A DNA stretch of 64,000 nucleotides from Pseudomonadota bacterium (GCA_009926615.1 RFOM01000003.1:1-64000), one strand, 5' to 3'. Numbered from the stretch's first letter, positions 1 through 9,436 are shown. Translations and numbers: made by a program. The notes: generated by a model from the letters alone, not told the origin.

Positions 1-852
1 GAACTGGGCCAAAAACTCGGTCTTATCGATTTCACCCGCGGCGCAGCGGTGGCCGGCACCCGCAGTTATTTTTTGGTCGGTGCCGGTGCCGAACTCGAAC
101 GCGCCGTGCACAATCTGGCAGTCGATCTGCTGACTCAGCGCGGCTATACGCTGATGAGTGTTCCGGTACTTGTGCGCTCTTCCGCCATGCAGGGAACAGG
201 ATATCTTCCCGGCGGAGCGGATCAGGCTTATTTTGTTGAAAAAGACGATATGTGGCTTGTCGGAACAGCAGAGGTCAGTCTGGCAAGCTATCATGCGGGA
301 GAGATTCTTGAACCCGCACAGTTGCCGGTGAAAATTTGTGCCCACTCAAGCTGCTTCAGACGCGAGGCGGGAGCACACGGCAAGGACACCAAAGGCCTGT
401 ATCGCGTTCATCAGTTCCAGAAAATCGAACAGGTGGTCCTCTGCAATCCGGATAAAGAAGAATCCGATCGCCTCCACATGGAACTTCTCACCAATGCCGA
501 AGACCTGCTGAAAATGCTCGAACTTCCGTATCGCGTTGTCAAAGTCTGCACTGGCGATCTCGGTCAGGGACAGGTTAAAAAACACGACATCGAAACGTGG
601 ATGCCCAGCCGCAACGCGTACGGTGAGACACACAGCTGTTCGAGTTTTTACGACTATCAGGCGAGACGCCTCAAAATCCGGACAAAAGATTCCAACGGCA
701 AAAATCAATTTGTCTACACGCTCAACAACACCGAAGTCGCGACCCCGCGCGTCCTTATTCCGCTGATTGAAAATCATCAGACCGCAGACGGACGAATCCG
801 GATCCCGAAAGCTCTGCAGAAATACATGGGCGGACGCGAATATATCGGCTGA
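1..852 (+). CDS. serS: Seryl-tRNA synthetase, C-terminal part (5' end outside window)
   Basis: The reading frame is open from base 1, so the gene begins upstream. The visible 283 residues are the class II aminoacyl-tRNA synthetase catalytic core, which charges tRNA-Ser with serine in the cytoplasm. Motif 2 is seen as CFRREAGAHGKDTKGLYRVH followed by QFQKIEQ. Motif 3 is seen near the C-terminus as NNTEVATPRVLIPLIENHQ, with the usual DGRIRIPKAL ending. The missing N-terminal part would be the tRNA-binding coiled-coil arm. A GTG at 49 is internal to the domain and is not a real start. The thioredoxin gene follows 31 bases downstream on the same strand. Identification is from family motifs and is firm. 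Confidence 0.95.
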   Translation, partial: ELGQKLGLIDFTRGAAVAGTRSYFLVGAGAELERAVHNLAVDLLTQRGYTLMSVPVLVRSSAMQGTGYLPGGADQAYFVEKDDMWLVGTAEVSLASYHAGEILEPAQLPVKICAHSSCFRREAGAHGKDTKGLYRVHQFQKIEQVVLCNPDKEESDRLHMELLTNAEDLLKMLELPYRVVKVCTGDLGQGQVKKHDIETWMPSRNAYGETHSCSSFYDYQARRLKIRTKDSNGKNQFVYTLNNTEVATPRVLIPLIENHQTADGRIRIPKALQKYMGGREYIG

Positions 853-883
853 CGCGCGTGACTGAACCAAAGGAAAACAAAGA

Positions 884-1327
884 ATGACACAATCAGTATT
901 GGTCCCCTGCTCCTCCTGCGGAGCCTTGAATCGCGTTCCTTTTGAAGCCGAGGCAGGGAAAGCAAAGTGCGGAAAATGCTCAACCGTCCTCAAGCACACG
1001 GATGCAGTTCACGAAGTGAGCGGACAAACGCTCGCCAAAGTTGTTTTGAACAGCCCCGTTCCCGTTGTCGTAGATTTTTGGGCACCGTGGTGCGGGCCAT
1101 GTTTGGGGTTCGCGCCGACGTTCAAACAGTTTGCGTCCGCACACCGTGGAAAAGCTCTTTTTCTGAAATGCGATACCGAGGCACATCAGGATGCGGGTGC
1201 AAAGTTTGGGATTCGCAGCATCCCAACCTTAATCGTCTTCGAGAGTGAAAAAGAAAAGGCACGGCAGAGCGGTGCCCTGCCGTACCCTCATCTGGAAAAA
1301 TGGATTGGCGGACTGGTTCAACTGTGA
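884..1327 (+). CDS. trxC: Thioredoxin 2-type protein with N-terminal zinc ribbon
   Basis: A 147-residue cytoplasmic disulfide reductase of the TrxC (thioredoxin 2) type. The N-terminus has two CxxC pairs (Cys9/Cys12 and Cys29/Cys32) that would bind zinc. The thioredoxin fold follows, with the active site WAPWCGPC (Cys70, Cys73) and the cis-proline segment IRSIPTLIVF. The start ATG follows AAGGA at a normal distance. It lies directly downstream of serS and converges on the glycine cleavage operon. The zinc ribbon in TrxC proteins is known to respond to oxidative stress. The length is normal for the family. Confidence 0.92.
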   Translation: MTQSVLVPCSSCGALNRVPFEAEAGKAKCGKCSTVLKHTDAVHEVSGQTLAKVVLNSPVPVVVDFWAPWCGPCLGFAPTFKQFASAHRGKALFLKCDTEAHQDAGAKFGIRSIPTLIVFESEKEKARQSGALPYPHLEKWIGGLVQL

Positions 1328-1351
1328 CTCAGTCCCGTTGAACTGCCCGTC

Positions 1352-2821
1352 TCAATCCTTGAATTTATACGTCAGCCGCAGCTCGCGGGCTGCTTTTGTT
1401 TCATCAACTTTCTCGCGAAACACACGCGTCGGCGCCTGCTCGACATCCGGCGTTTTGATAATTTCCTTCAGCGCGCAGACGAAACGATCCATCTCCGAAC
1501 GGCTTTCGGTTTCAGTGGGTTCGATCATGATTGCACTCTTGACGCACAGCGGAAAATGAACAGTCATGGGATGCATGCCGTAATCAATCAGACGTTTTGC
1601 CATTTTTGTTGTGTCGAGATTCAGGTCCCGCTGATTGCGGTCATTGAACACAACTTCGTGCAGCGTCGGCGCATTTACCGGCATATGCAACACATCTTTC
1701 AACTGGGAGCGCATGTAGTTCGCATTAAGAATCGCGTTTTCGGACACCTGACGCAAACCTTCTCCGCCCAGTGCACGAATGTAACACCACGCGCGGATGA
1801 ACATGCCGTAGTTGCCGAAAAATGCTTTTACGCGGCCTATTGACTGCGGAGTACTTTCAACAAGAACAATTTTCCCGTCCTGCTTTTCCAGACGGGGCGT
1901 CGGCAGGAAAGGCAAGAGTCTTTCGGAAACGGCAATCGGACCCGATCCCGGGCCGCCGCCGCCATGCGGAGTTGAAAAGGTCTTGTGCAAATTGAACTGA
2001 ATGACATCGGCTCCGAAATCCCCCGGCCGGCTCAATCCCAAAACTGCGTTTAAATTCGCGCCGTCAATATAAAGCAGCGCATCCTTCTCATGCAGCATGT
2101 TGGCAATAGTCTGAATATTCTTCTCGAATATTCCGAGCGTGTTCGGATTTGTCGTCATCAGTGCGGCAACATCATCATTCAGAACAGCGGCCAGAGCCTC
2201 GGGATGAATGACTCCGTCTTCACCCGTTGCAATTTGAACGATCTGGAATCCGGCAAGAGCCGCAGACGCAGGATTTGTGCCGTGCGCCGTATCGGCTGTC
2301 AAAATGGTTTTGCGATCGCGCTTTTTGGCTTTGTGATAAGCCGCCACAAGCATCAAACCCGTGAGCTCGCCGTGCGCTCCGGCTGCAGGCTGCAGGGAAA
2401 CACCCGGCATTCCCGTGACGCCTTTGAGATCTTCTGTCAGTTCCCACATCACCTGCAAATGACCTTGGCTCCATTCAGGCGGATCGTAGGGATGCGCCTC
2501 GCTCAGTTCACCGCTGCGGGCAATTTCCTCGTTGAGACGGGGGTTGTACTTCATCGTACATGAACCGAGCGGGTAAATTCCCAAATCGATCGCGTAATTC
2601 CACGTCGACATACGCGTGAAATGGCGCATGACTTCGGGCTCACTCAATTCGGGCAAACGCGCCTTGCGGACGCGCGCTTTGATAAAAGCTTTTTTGGGTT
2701 CCACTCTCGGCACATCAAGAGCAGGAAGACCTATGGCTGTCGCACCTTCACGCGAGATCTCAAAACTGGGTGCCTCTTCGAGAACGACTGAATGACCTGT
2801 ACTTTTTTTAAGAAAATCCAT
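1352..2821 (-). CDS. gcvPB: Glycine dehydrogenase (decarboxylating) subunit 2
   Basis: The 489-residue pyridoxal-phosphate-bearing half of the split P protein of the glycine cleavage system. It decarboxylates glycine and passes the aminomethyl group to the lipoyl arm of GcvH. The PLP-lysine region is visible as NLHKTFSTPHGGGGPGSGP at about residues 276-294. Other family signatures are YPLGSCTMKYNPR near residue 90 and ADTAHGTNPASAALAGF in the centre. The start ATG has a GAGGAG site that overlaps the end of gcvPA, so the subunits are probably translated together. It is the last gene of the ppa-gcvTH-gcvPA-gcvPB run. Two-subunit P proteins are known from many bacteria; E. coli has a fused single chain. 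Confidence 0.95.
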   Translation of the reverse strand: MDFLKKSTGHSVVLEEAPSFEISREGATAIGLPALDVPRVEPKKAFIKARVRKARLPELSEPEVMRHFTRMSTWNYAIDLGIYPLGSCTMKYNPRLNEEIARSGELSEAHPYDPPEWSQGHLQVMWELTEDLKGVTGMPGVSLQPAAGAHGELTGLMLVAAYHKAKKRDRKTILTADTAHGTNPASAALAGFQIVQIATGEDGVIHPEALAAVLNDDVAALMTTNPNTLGIFEKNIQTIANMLHEKDALLYIDGANLNAVLGLSRPGDFGADVIQFNLHKTFSTPHGGGGPGSGPIAVSERLLPFLPTPRLEKQDGKIVLVESTPQSIGRVKAFFGNYGMFIRAWCYIRALGGEGLRQVSENAILNANYMRSQLKDVLHMPVNAPTLHEVVFNDRNQRDLNLDTTKMAKRLIDYGMHPMTVHFPLCVKSAIMIEPTETESRSEMDRFVCALKEIIKTPDVEQAPTRVFREKVDETKAARELRLTYKFKD

Positions 2822-2832
2822 CTCTATTCTCC

Positions 2833-4194
2833 TCAGGCCAACTCACGCACAAGCTGCGCGAGGCGATCGATATCTTCCCGTGATTTCTTTTCCGTGACGC
2901 AAATCAAAAGTCCCGTTTTGTCGGTCGCATCGAACCGGCTCAGAGCGACTCCGGGGGCCACACCCAGTGCAGAGGCTTTGGTGAAGAACTCCTGCGCGGA
3001 GCCGTTGATGTCGATCACAAATTCATTGAACGTCCGCTGATTTGCAAAACGCAATTTTGCTTTTCCGGTCGAAAGAAGTTTTTCTTTTGCGTACTCGGTT
3101 TTGGAGAGATTCTGCACTGCCAGCTCGTAGAATCCTTCCTTGCCCGTCATCGTCAGCCAGATGGTTGCCCACAGCGCCATGAGGTTTTGATTCGTGCAAA
3201 TATTTGAAGTCGCTTTGTCGCGGCGGATGTGCTGTTCGCGCGTTGAAAGTGTCAGCGTATACGAGCGGCGTCCCTGTGCATCGACTGTTTCCCCGCACAA
3301 ACGGCCCGGCATCTGCCGGACGTATTCCAATTTTGAGGTAAACAACCCGACAAACGGACCGCCGAAACTTTGCGGTACACCGAAGCTTTGCCCTTCTCCG
3401 GTTGCGATGTCTGCGCCGCATTCACCCGGCGGAGGCAAGACGGCAAGGCTGAGAGTTTCGGGAGTGCTGACGATAAACAATGCACCCTTGGATTTTGCGA
3501 CTGCTCCCAGCGCTTCGAGATCTTCAACACAGCCGTAGAAGTTCGGGCTTTGAATGATCACTCCCATAACATCTTCGCCCACAAGGCTCTTGAGCGAGTT
3601 GACGGACGTCACACCACCGTCGAGCGGGATGAACGACATTTCGACGCCGAGGTTTGCCAGATACGTTTTGAGCACCTGCACATATTCGGGATGAACTGAC
3701 GATGAGACGAGCAGACGTTTGCGATCTTTGTTGAGCCGCATCGCCATCAGCGCCGCTTCGGCCAAAGATGTCGAAGCGTCGTAGTGCGACGCATTCGAAA
3801 CTTCCATTCCGAAAAGTTCGGCGACCATCGTCTGGAATTCAAACAATGCCTGCAGCGTGCCCTGCGACATTTCCGGCTGATACGGGGTGTAGGAAGTCAG
3901 AAATTCACCGCGCAAAGTCAGCTGATTTACCGCAGCAGGACACATGTGATCATATATTCCCGCGCCGATGAAACTCAGTGCGTTTTTCGCATAACGGCCG
4001 TCTTTCATAAGAGTGCGGATGCGACGCCGTATTTCCATTTCGGACTGCGCAGGTCCGCTGGGCAAGGTTCCGTTGAATCTTACATTTTCAGGAATCCCCG
4101 TGAGAAGATCTTCAATGGACTGAACTCCGCAGGCTTTAAGAAGATCCGCACGATCTGCCGCCGTCGTCGGAAGGAATCGGTGTTGAACGGTCAT
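2833..4194 (-). CDS. gcvPA: Glycine dehydrogenase (decarboxylating) subunit 1
   Basis: The 453-residue partner subunit of the split P protein, related in fold to GcvPB but without the PLP lysine. Family landmarks include FIGAGIYDHMCPAAVNQL near residue 75, SYTPYQPEMSQGTLQALFEFQ, and TREQHIRRDKATSNICTNQ toward the C-terminus. It pairs with GcvPB, which starts 11 bases downstream. The gap to gcvH upstream is 63 bases and contains a strong hairpin, unlike the short gaps elsewhere in this operon. The start ATG is preceded by GAGAG at about 8 bases. Confidence 0.95.
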   Translation of the reverse strand: MTVQHRFLPTTAADRADLLKACGVQSIEDLLTGIPENVRFNGTLPSGPAQSEMEIRRRIRTLMKDGRYAKNALSFIGAGIYDHMCPAAVNQLTLRGEFLTSYTPYQPEMSQGTLQALFEFQTMVAELFGMEVSNASHYDASTSLAEAALMAMRLNKDRKRLLVSSSVHPEYVQVLKTYLANLGVEMSFIPLDGGVTSVNSLKSLVGEDVMGVIIQSPNFYGCVEDLEALGAVAKSKGALFIVSTPETLSLAVLPPPGECGADIATGEGQSFGVPQSFGGPFVGLFTSKLEYVRQMPGRLCGETVDAQGRRSYTLTLSTREQHIRRDKATSNICTNQNLMALWATIWLTMTGKEGFYELAVQNLSKTEYAKEKLLSTGKAKLRFANQRTFNEFVIDINGSAQEFFTKASALGVAPGVALSRFDATDKTGLLICVTEKKSREDIDRLAQLVRELA

Positions 4195-4230
4195 AAAAAC
4201 ACTCTCGTTTGAAGTTGACTAAAATCACAA

Positions 4231-4251
4231 AGGGCGTCGGAAAGACGCCCT
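4231..4251 (-). terminator. Intercistronic hairpin between gcvH and gcvPA
   Basis: AGGGCGTC and GACGCCCT form a perfect 8-base-pair stem around a five-base loop. On the minus strand the stem is followed by TTTGTGATTTTA, an interrupted U-rich tail. This could be a partial terminator lowering gcvPA/gcvPB transcription relative to gcvH, or an mRNA-stabilising processing hairpin. The structure is plain from the sequence; its role is inferred. Confidence 0.55.
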
Positions 4252-4257
4252 GTTCAC

Positions 4258-4647
4258 TTAGTGGCTTGACGCCTCTGCAATGTACTTCTGGTACTGATCG
4301 GCGGTCATCAGATTCGAAGGGGCCCCTTCCAGCGTGACTTTGACAAGCCAATTCTTTCCGTGCGGGTCCTGCGTAATGTCTTCCGGCGCATTGGTCAGCG
4401 CAGTGTTCACTTCAGCGACCGTTCCGGCAACCGGCATGTAGAGGTCGGAAACAGTTTTAGTCGACTCAATTGTTCCGAATGATTCGCCGGCTTTAAACTT
4501 GGCGCCGACCTTTGGAAGATCGAGATGGACCACATCACCGAGCTGCTCGATTGCGAACGCGGTGATACCGACGATGCCGGCCGTGCCGTCAACGCGAATC
4601 CATTCATGTTCTTTTGTATATTGAAGTTCCTTTGGATACTGGCTCAT
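4258..4647 (-). CDS. gcvH: Glycine cleavage system H protein
   Basis: The 129-residue lipoyl carrier that shuttles the aminomethyl intermediate between the P, T and L proteins. The lipoylation site is Lys64 in the sequence FGTIESTKTVSDLY, matching the family ES(V/T)K pattern. The N-terminus (YTKEHEWIRVDG) and C-terminus (EDPHGKNWLVKV type) are canonical. Its length is standard. It lies between gcvT and gcvPA. No gene for the L protein (dihydrolipoyl dehydrogenase) is present in this window, so it must be encoded elsewhere, which is usual because it is shared with other complexes. Confidence 0.96.
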   Translation of the reverse strand: MSQYPKELQYTKEHEWIRVDGTAGIVGITAFAIEQLGDVVHLDLPKVGAKFKAGESFGTIESTKTVSDLYMPVAGTVAEVNTALTNAPEDITQDPHGKNWLVKVTLEGAPSNLMTADQYQKYIAEASSH

Positions 4648-4665
4648 GAGTGAAACTCCCGTAAA

Positions 4666-5790
4666 TTAAAGTTGTGCTGTTCCGTTTGCGTAGAAAGGTT
4701 TCCTGACGACTTTGGCCGCTTTGCGCTCGCCTCGTATTTCGACGAAGATTTCGCTGCCGGCTGCCGAATAATCGGGAGTGACGTAGGCCATCCCGACGTT
4801 GAGATTGATGCTCGGCCCGACGGTCCCGCTCGTTACCCAACCCAGTTCTTGTCCGCCTTCGGCGGCAGAAAAGACTTTGTATCCGTGACGCGCAATCGCC
4901 TTGTCGACCATTTGCAGACCCACGATCTGACGCTTGAGGCCGGCCTCTTTTTGAGCTGCAAGAGCCTTTGAGCCGATGAACTCGCCCTTGGAAAATTTAG
5001 TCACCCAGCCAAGGCCGCATTCAAGCGCATTGATGCTCTCGTCCATGTCATTGCCGTACAGGAGATAACCCATCTCAAGCCGGAGCGTATCGCGGGCACC
5101 CAGACCGCAGGGTTTGCCGCCGAACTTCTGCCCTGCTTCAACCAGTGCGGCCCAAATACGGGCTGCTCCCTGCGAAGGAACATAAAGTTCGTAGCCGAGC
5201 TCTCCGGTATATCCGGTGCGCGCAATGATTGAAGGCTGACCGAGAACCTTGCCTTCAGCAAACCAGTAATATTTGAGCTGGCTGATATTGATATCAACAA
5301 TCTGCTGGACGAGTTCGCGGGCTTTGGGCCCCTGAACGGCAATTTGCGCGTAGGCTTCGGATTCATTTTCGAGAATAACACCGGATGACGGCAAATGAGC
5401 GCGCAGCCATTGCTCGTCTTTGGTTGTATTGGACGCGTTGACGCAGACAAGAAAGCTGTCCATGCCGCGACGGTAAACGATAATGTCATCAATGACGCAG
5501 CCGTCTTCTTTGCACAGAGCTGAATACTGAGCCTGACCCGCTGCAATTTTTGTGACGTCGTTCGTTGTCATCTTTTGCAGAAAATCATTGGCACCGCGAC
5601 CGGAAACCATCAGTTCGCCCATGTGGCTGACATCAAACAAACCAACCGCCGTGCGTACGGTTTTGTGCTCGTCGATAACGCCGGAGTACTGCACAGGCAT
5701 ATCCCAGCCGCCAAAGTCGACCATACGGGCGCCCAGCCGGCGGTGCTCTTCGTTCAACGGAGTGCGTTTAAGCGGAGATTGTGAAGCCAC
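4666..5790 (-). CDS. gcvT: Glycine cleavage system T protein (aminomethyltransferase)
   Basis: A 374-residue tetrahydrofolate-dependent enzyme that releases ammonia from the aminomethyl-lipoyl group on GcvH and forms methylene-THF. Conserved features are LFDVSHMGEL near residue 51, the acidic pair in CVIDDIIVYR (Asp101/Asp102, the catalytic region), RTGYTGELGYELYVP, and the ending QLGWVTSGT type. It starts 11 bases after ppa ends, so the promoter is probably upstream of ppa. I see no glycine riboswitch before it, because there is no room for one. Confidence 0.95.
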   Translation of the reverse strand: MASQSPLKRTPLNEEHRRLGARMVDFGGWDMPVQYSGVIDEHKTVRTAVGLFDVSHMGELMVSGRGANDFLQKMTTNDVTKIAAGQAQYSALCKEDGCVIDDIIVYRRGMDSFLVCVNASNTTKDEQWLRAHLPSSGVILENESEAYAQIAVQGPKARELVQQIVDINISQLKYYWFAEGKVLGQPSIIARTGYTGELGYELYVPSQGAARIWAALVEAGQKFGGKPCGLGARDTLRLEMGYLLYGNDMDESINALECGLGWVTKFSKGEFIGSKALAAQKEAGLKRQIVGLQMVDKAIARHGYKVFSAAEGGQELGWVTSGTVGPSINLNVGMAYVTPDYSAAGSEIFVEIRGERKAAKVVRKPFYANGTAQL

Positions 5791-5801
5791 TTTTGAATCC
5801 T

Positions 5802-6359
5802 TTATTTTCCAACCAATTTATTGAGATTGGCCTTATAAAACTCACATGATTTTTCAACAATCTTTTCGGCATCGGCACGCTGAAGCCAAGCACCGACTTC
5901 GACGACTTTCTTGTCGAGCGCCTTGTATGAACGGAAAAACTGCTCAATTTCTTTGAGAATATGAGGATTGACTTCCGAAAGTTCGGTGATGTGCTTGTAT
6001 TGCGGATCGTCTGCGTGAACGGCGATAACTTTGTCGTCTTCTTCGCCGCCGTCGATAACTTTGAGGCAACCCACCACCCGCGCATTCATAATGCAAAGCG
6101 GCACGGCAGGATCCTGCCCCAGTACAAGAATGTCCAGAGCATCGCCGTCATCACAATACGTCTGAGGAATAAATCCGTAGTTCGTCGGATACACAACCGA
6201 ACTCGACATGACACGGTCCATGAGCAGCATGCCGGATTCTTTGTCAATTTCGTATTTGCTTTTGGAACCGCGTGGAATTTCGATGATTGCGTGAACGATC
6301 GAAGGTGCTTTTTTACCGACTGCGACAGTATGCCACGGATGCCACGGATGAACGCTCAT
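5802..6359 (-). CDS. ppa: Inorganic pyrophosphatase, family I
   Basis: A 185-residue soluble enzyme hydrolysing pyrophosphate to phosphate. The metal-binding signature DDGDALDILVL is present, together with EIPRGSKSKYEIDKESG and VYPTNYGFIPQT. I chose the ATG at 6359 because it has AAGAGGT about 8 bases upstream and begins where the family begins. A longer in-frame version to 6431 adds 24 non-conserved residues. The gene heads the glycine cleavage operon, an uncommon partner for gcv genes. The functional link is not evident beyond shared transcription. Confidence 0.94.
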   Translation of the reverse strand: MSVHPWHPWHTVAVGKKAPSIVHAIIEIPRGSKSKYEIDKESGMLLMDRVMSSSVVYPTNYGFIPQTYCDDGDALDILVLGQDPAVPLCIMNARVVGCLKVIDGGEEDDKVIAVHADDPQYKHITELSEVNPHILKEIEQFFRSYKALDKKVVEVGAWLQRADAEKIVEKSCEFYKANLNKLVGK

Positions 6360-6451
6360 GATTGGACCTCTTGGGGTAATCAAAAAGTTTGAAGGACGGC
6401 AGGTTTTAACCCCGAGCCGTCCGTTCATCAAGAGTTCAACTGTTATTTAAC

Positions 6452-9400
6452 CTAGATTTGATGCGACTCAATCACACCCTCGTGAACGAGGGAATCAACA
6501 GACGGGTTTTCAGCGTCTTCGGTGGTTTCGACGGCGACTTCGGCCCTTGCCGGTGCAAGAAGTTTAAGCAAATCTTCGCGCGAAAGATTTTTAAATATTT
6601 CCGCATCTTCTTCAACAAAACGTTCAAATATCAGCTTTTTCCGGTTGATGATGTCATCGATTCGCTCTTCGAGTGTGCCCTTGGTGACGAGCTTGTACAC
6701 CTGAACGTTCTTTTGCTGCCCGATGCGATGAATACGGTCGGTTGCCTGATTCTCTTTGGCCGCATTCCACCAGCGGTCAAAGTGGATGACAACGTTTGCC
6801 GCCGTGAGGTCGATACCGGTTCCGCCGGCGAGCAGCGAGCCTAAGAACACCCGAATCTTGTTATCTTCCTGAAATTGCTTAACAATCTGACCACGATTCG
6901 TGGACTGACCTGTCAGAACAACGTGTTCTATTCCCCGCTGACTCAGCCGGTCGCTCAACCGGTTAATCATTTTGGCGTATTGGGAAAACACCACGACTTT
7001 TTGCTCACTGGCGAGTGCTTCGCTCAAAATTTCATCAAGCAATGCCAGCTTCCCGCTGCCAATTCCCTCGTAGCGGGGATCAAGCATCGCAGGATCGTTG
7101 CAAATCTGCTTGAGGAACGAAATGACCGAGAAAATATGAACGTAGGGAATGGGGCCTTCGTTGTTTTCAAGTGCCTCAACCAACTCCCGCCCGCGCAGGG
7201 CAAGGGCCTCGTTGTAGAGCTCAACCTGACGCTTGTTGAGATTGCAATGACGGATGTCTTCGACCTTGTCGGGCAGGTCGGTGAGCACTTCGCGTTTGTT
7301 CCGGCGCAGCTTGAAAGGGTGAATCAGGCGCTGAAGTTCGATATCGCCAAGCGGATTCATCCGTTTTTCAGACATGTACTTTTTGCGGAATTCAGAATCG
7401 CTGCCAAGGTAATTCGGCGCGATGTAGTCAAAAAGATTTTTCAACTCCAGAAGATCATTTTCGAGCGGTGTACCCGTAAGACACAGCCGCATCCTGCTCC
7501 CGAGCCTGACCGCCGCACGGTAGGTGCGTGTCGACTGGTTTTTCACAAGGTGCGCCTCGTCGAGAATGACGAGCTCTGTCGGACAGCGCATCAGAAATTC
7601 GAAGTCTCTCAGAAGAATACCGTAGCTGGTGACCAGAACGATGTGCTCATTGGGTCGTTTGAACACATCTTGTTTGCGCTGTGTGCCATGATAGCAGACG
7701 ACATGTACCTTGGGGGCAAACTGGTTCAGCTTGTCCAGCCAGTGATCGATGACGCTTGTCGGGCAGACAACGAGGCTGATCTTTCGGGGCTCCCTCTCGG
7801 CAACAGCCGAAATGAGCGCCATGGTCTGATGGGTTTTTCCCAAGCCCATTTCATCGGCAAGCAAACCGCCCAAGCCGTTCGAATACAACCACCATAACCA
7901 TTTAAAGCCTTCAATTTGATACGGACGCAATGACAACCTTGTTGCCGCAAGACTTGGAAGCTCAATTTCCCGCATACCAAGCAATCCGGAGCGCAGTCGT
8001 GCGACCACGTCACCCGTGCCGACGATTTCGCTGTCGGCCGCAAATTGTTCCCGAAACTTAATCAGTTCCAGTGTCGAGAGTTTTACCTTGCCGTCGGACT
8101 GAATACGCTGTGCAAGCCAGTCAAGTTCGTCCGGCAGCCTGAGCCAGCCCTGTTTTGTGTTGATGAATTTCCGGCCTTCTGCCCGCGCGCGCAAAATGGA
8201 GACAAGAAGATTGTTGCCCGCTGCCCCTTGAACCGACCCTTCATCGAGGTTCACTTCGACCTTGGCCGCCGTCCCGCCGTCGGCCGTTTCCGATGTTCCG
8301 CTGACCACACCGCGAAAAGTGGGCTCGACGACAAAGAGTCCGTCCAGCGAAGACTTCAGCTTGAGTTCGGGAATTGAAAACTTCGAGAAGACCTTTATTT
8401 TTGAAAGCTCGGGAGCAATTTTAACCTCGGCGGTTTCGCGCAGTCTGTCGAATCCGGTTTCTATCAGAAGCGCCGCGGTGTCGTTGTCCAGACTCGCGAT
8501 GCGAGGATATTCTTCCCAGCGTGAGACCTGTGCAACCGACATGTCGTCCTTGAACAAAACGAGTCCCGATTTTGGAACAAAAACTCCCAACCGCCCGACA
8601 CTTCGGACATCGACTCCGTCCAGTTGAATGTTTTTGCGCACACGACCTGCGGAATCCTTGATGAGCACGGTCCGGAATATCTGAACTCCGGACTGACCGT
8701 GTTTGCGGCATTCAAAAACACGCGTTGCCGTAAAGGAAGAATTCACCACGGCCTGAATTTTTTTGGGGATTTGTGAATTGATCTCCGGCGAGGTAATCAC
8801 GCGAATGGCATCGTCAATCTGCAAATTGTAGGTCAGCGACTTGTTCTGCCCGTATTCAACCGATAGCTGAAGCGAACAATCCTCGTCGTTCCACTTTGCA
8901 TTCAAAATCTTTGCTTTGCCCTCGGTCAGAATAATTCCCAACCCGCGTGACACCTCTCCTCCTGCCGGAGGCTTGGCCGCTGCAGGAGCAGAAGACGCAG
9001 GCTCGCCGGCAGAATCGGACAGCAGAATATTTTCAATGGAATTGTCTTTTTTCAGAAGGTGTTTATCTGCTCCCATGCCGGACAGTCCGAATTTTTCCAG
9101 CGTCTCCGGCCGATCCTGATCCAAGACAAGGCAAAGTGCTGCCAGATGCGCGCACTTCTCTCCCCTCCTGCGGTTCGCCTGACAGGTGCATTCCATCCAC
9201 TGCACACCCTTGCCCTGCGAATGCAATTTGAGACGGACATCGTAATTTTCACCGATCCCCGCGCGAACACGCGCACTGACCAGCTCGCCGTAAAACGACA
9301 GATTGATCACACTGCCGGAGCGAAAAAGCGACACTCCGCCCTGCCACTGCTGTGCGGCAAACTGAGGAAAGATGACGTCAATAAAATAAAGGCCGGCCAT
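6452..9400 (-). CDS. SWIM zinc-finger SNF2-family DNA helicase/ATPase
   Basis: A 982-residue bacterial SWI2/SNF2 ATPase. Near the N-terminus a SWIM zinc finger of CxC-x(n)-CxH form is visible (ECTC near residue 70, CAHLAALC near 83). After a central region of unknown fold comes the helicase core. It has motif I DEMGLGKTHQT near residue 517, DEAH box VILDEAHLVKN near 612, LCLTGTPLEN as motif III, and motif VI TDRIHRIGQ near 888. Such proteins translocate on double-stranded DNA and remodel DNA-protein complexes; the bacterial targets are poorly known. The ATG at 9400 has GGAG five bases upstream; an ATG seven codons earlier has no clear site. It follows the PBP gene by 36 bases. Confidence 0.9.
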   Translation of the reverse strand: MAGLYFIDVIFPQFAAQQWQGGVSLFRSGSVINLSFYGELVSARVRAGIGENYDVRLKLHSQGKGVQWMECTCQANRRRGEKCAHLAALCLVLDQDRPETLEKFGLSGMGADKHLLKKDNSIENILLSDSAGEPASSAPAAAKPPAGGEVSRGLGIILTEGKAKILNAKWNDEDCSLQLSVEYGQNKSLTYNLQIDDAIRVITSPEINSQIPKKIQAVVNSSFTATRVFECRKHGQSGVQIFRTVLIKDSAGRVRKNIQLDGVDVRSVGRLGVFVPKSGLVLFKDDMSVAQVSRWEEYPRIASLDNDTAALLIETGFDRLRETAEVKIAPELSKIKVFSKFSIPELKLKSSLDGLFVVEPTFRGVVSGTSETADGGTAAKVEVNLDEGSVQGAAGNNLLVSILRARAEGRKFINTKQGWLRLPDELDWLAQRIQSDGKVKLSTLELIKFREQFAADSEIVGTGDVVARLRSGLLGMREIELPSLAATRLSLRPYQIEGFKWLWWLYSNGLGGLLADEMGLGKTHQTMALISAVAEREPRKISLVVCPTSVIDHWLDKLNQFAPKVHVVCYHGTQRKQDVFKRPNEHIVLVTSYGILLRDFEFLMRCPTELVILDEAHLVKNQSTRTYRAAVRLGSRMRLCLTGTPLENDLLELKNLFDYIAPNYLGSDSEFRKKYMSEKRMNPLGDIELQRLIHPFKLRRNKREVLTDLPDKVEDIRHCNLNKRQVELYNEALALRGRELVEALENNEGPIPYVHIFSVISFLKQICNDPAMLDPRYEGIGSGKLALLDEILSEALASEQKVVVFSQYAKMINRLSDRLSQRGIEHVVLTGQSTNRGQIVKQFQEDNKIRVFLGSLLAGGTGIDLTAANVVIHFDRWWNAAKENQATDRIHRIGQQKNVQVYKLVTKGTLEERIDDIINRKKLIFERFVEEDAEIFKNLSREDLLKLLAPARAEVAVETTEDAENPSVDSLVHEGVIESHQI

Positions 9401-9436
9401 GCTCACTCCAGTGTGCGCCATTTCATTCGCGCTGAT

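Noticed and set aside
5791-5801. Glycine riboswitch before gcvT
   Set aside because: Only 11 bases separate ppa from gcvT, and no riboswitch-like structure was seen before ppa either.
6875-7897. A 340-codon open frame on the plus strand
   Set aside because: It is entirely antisense to the SNF2 helicase core, whose motifs are certain.
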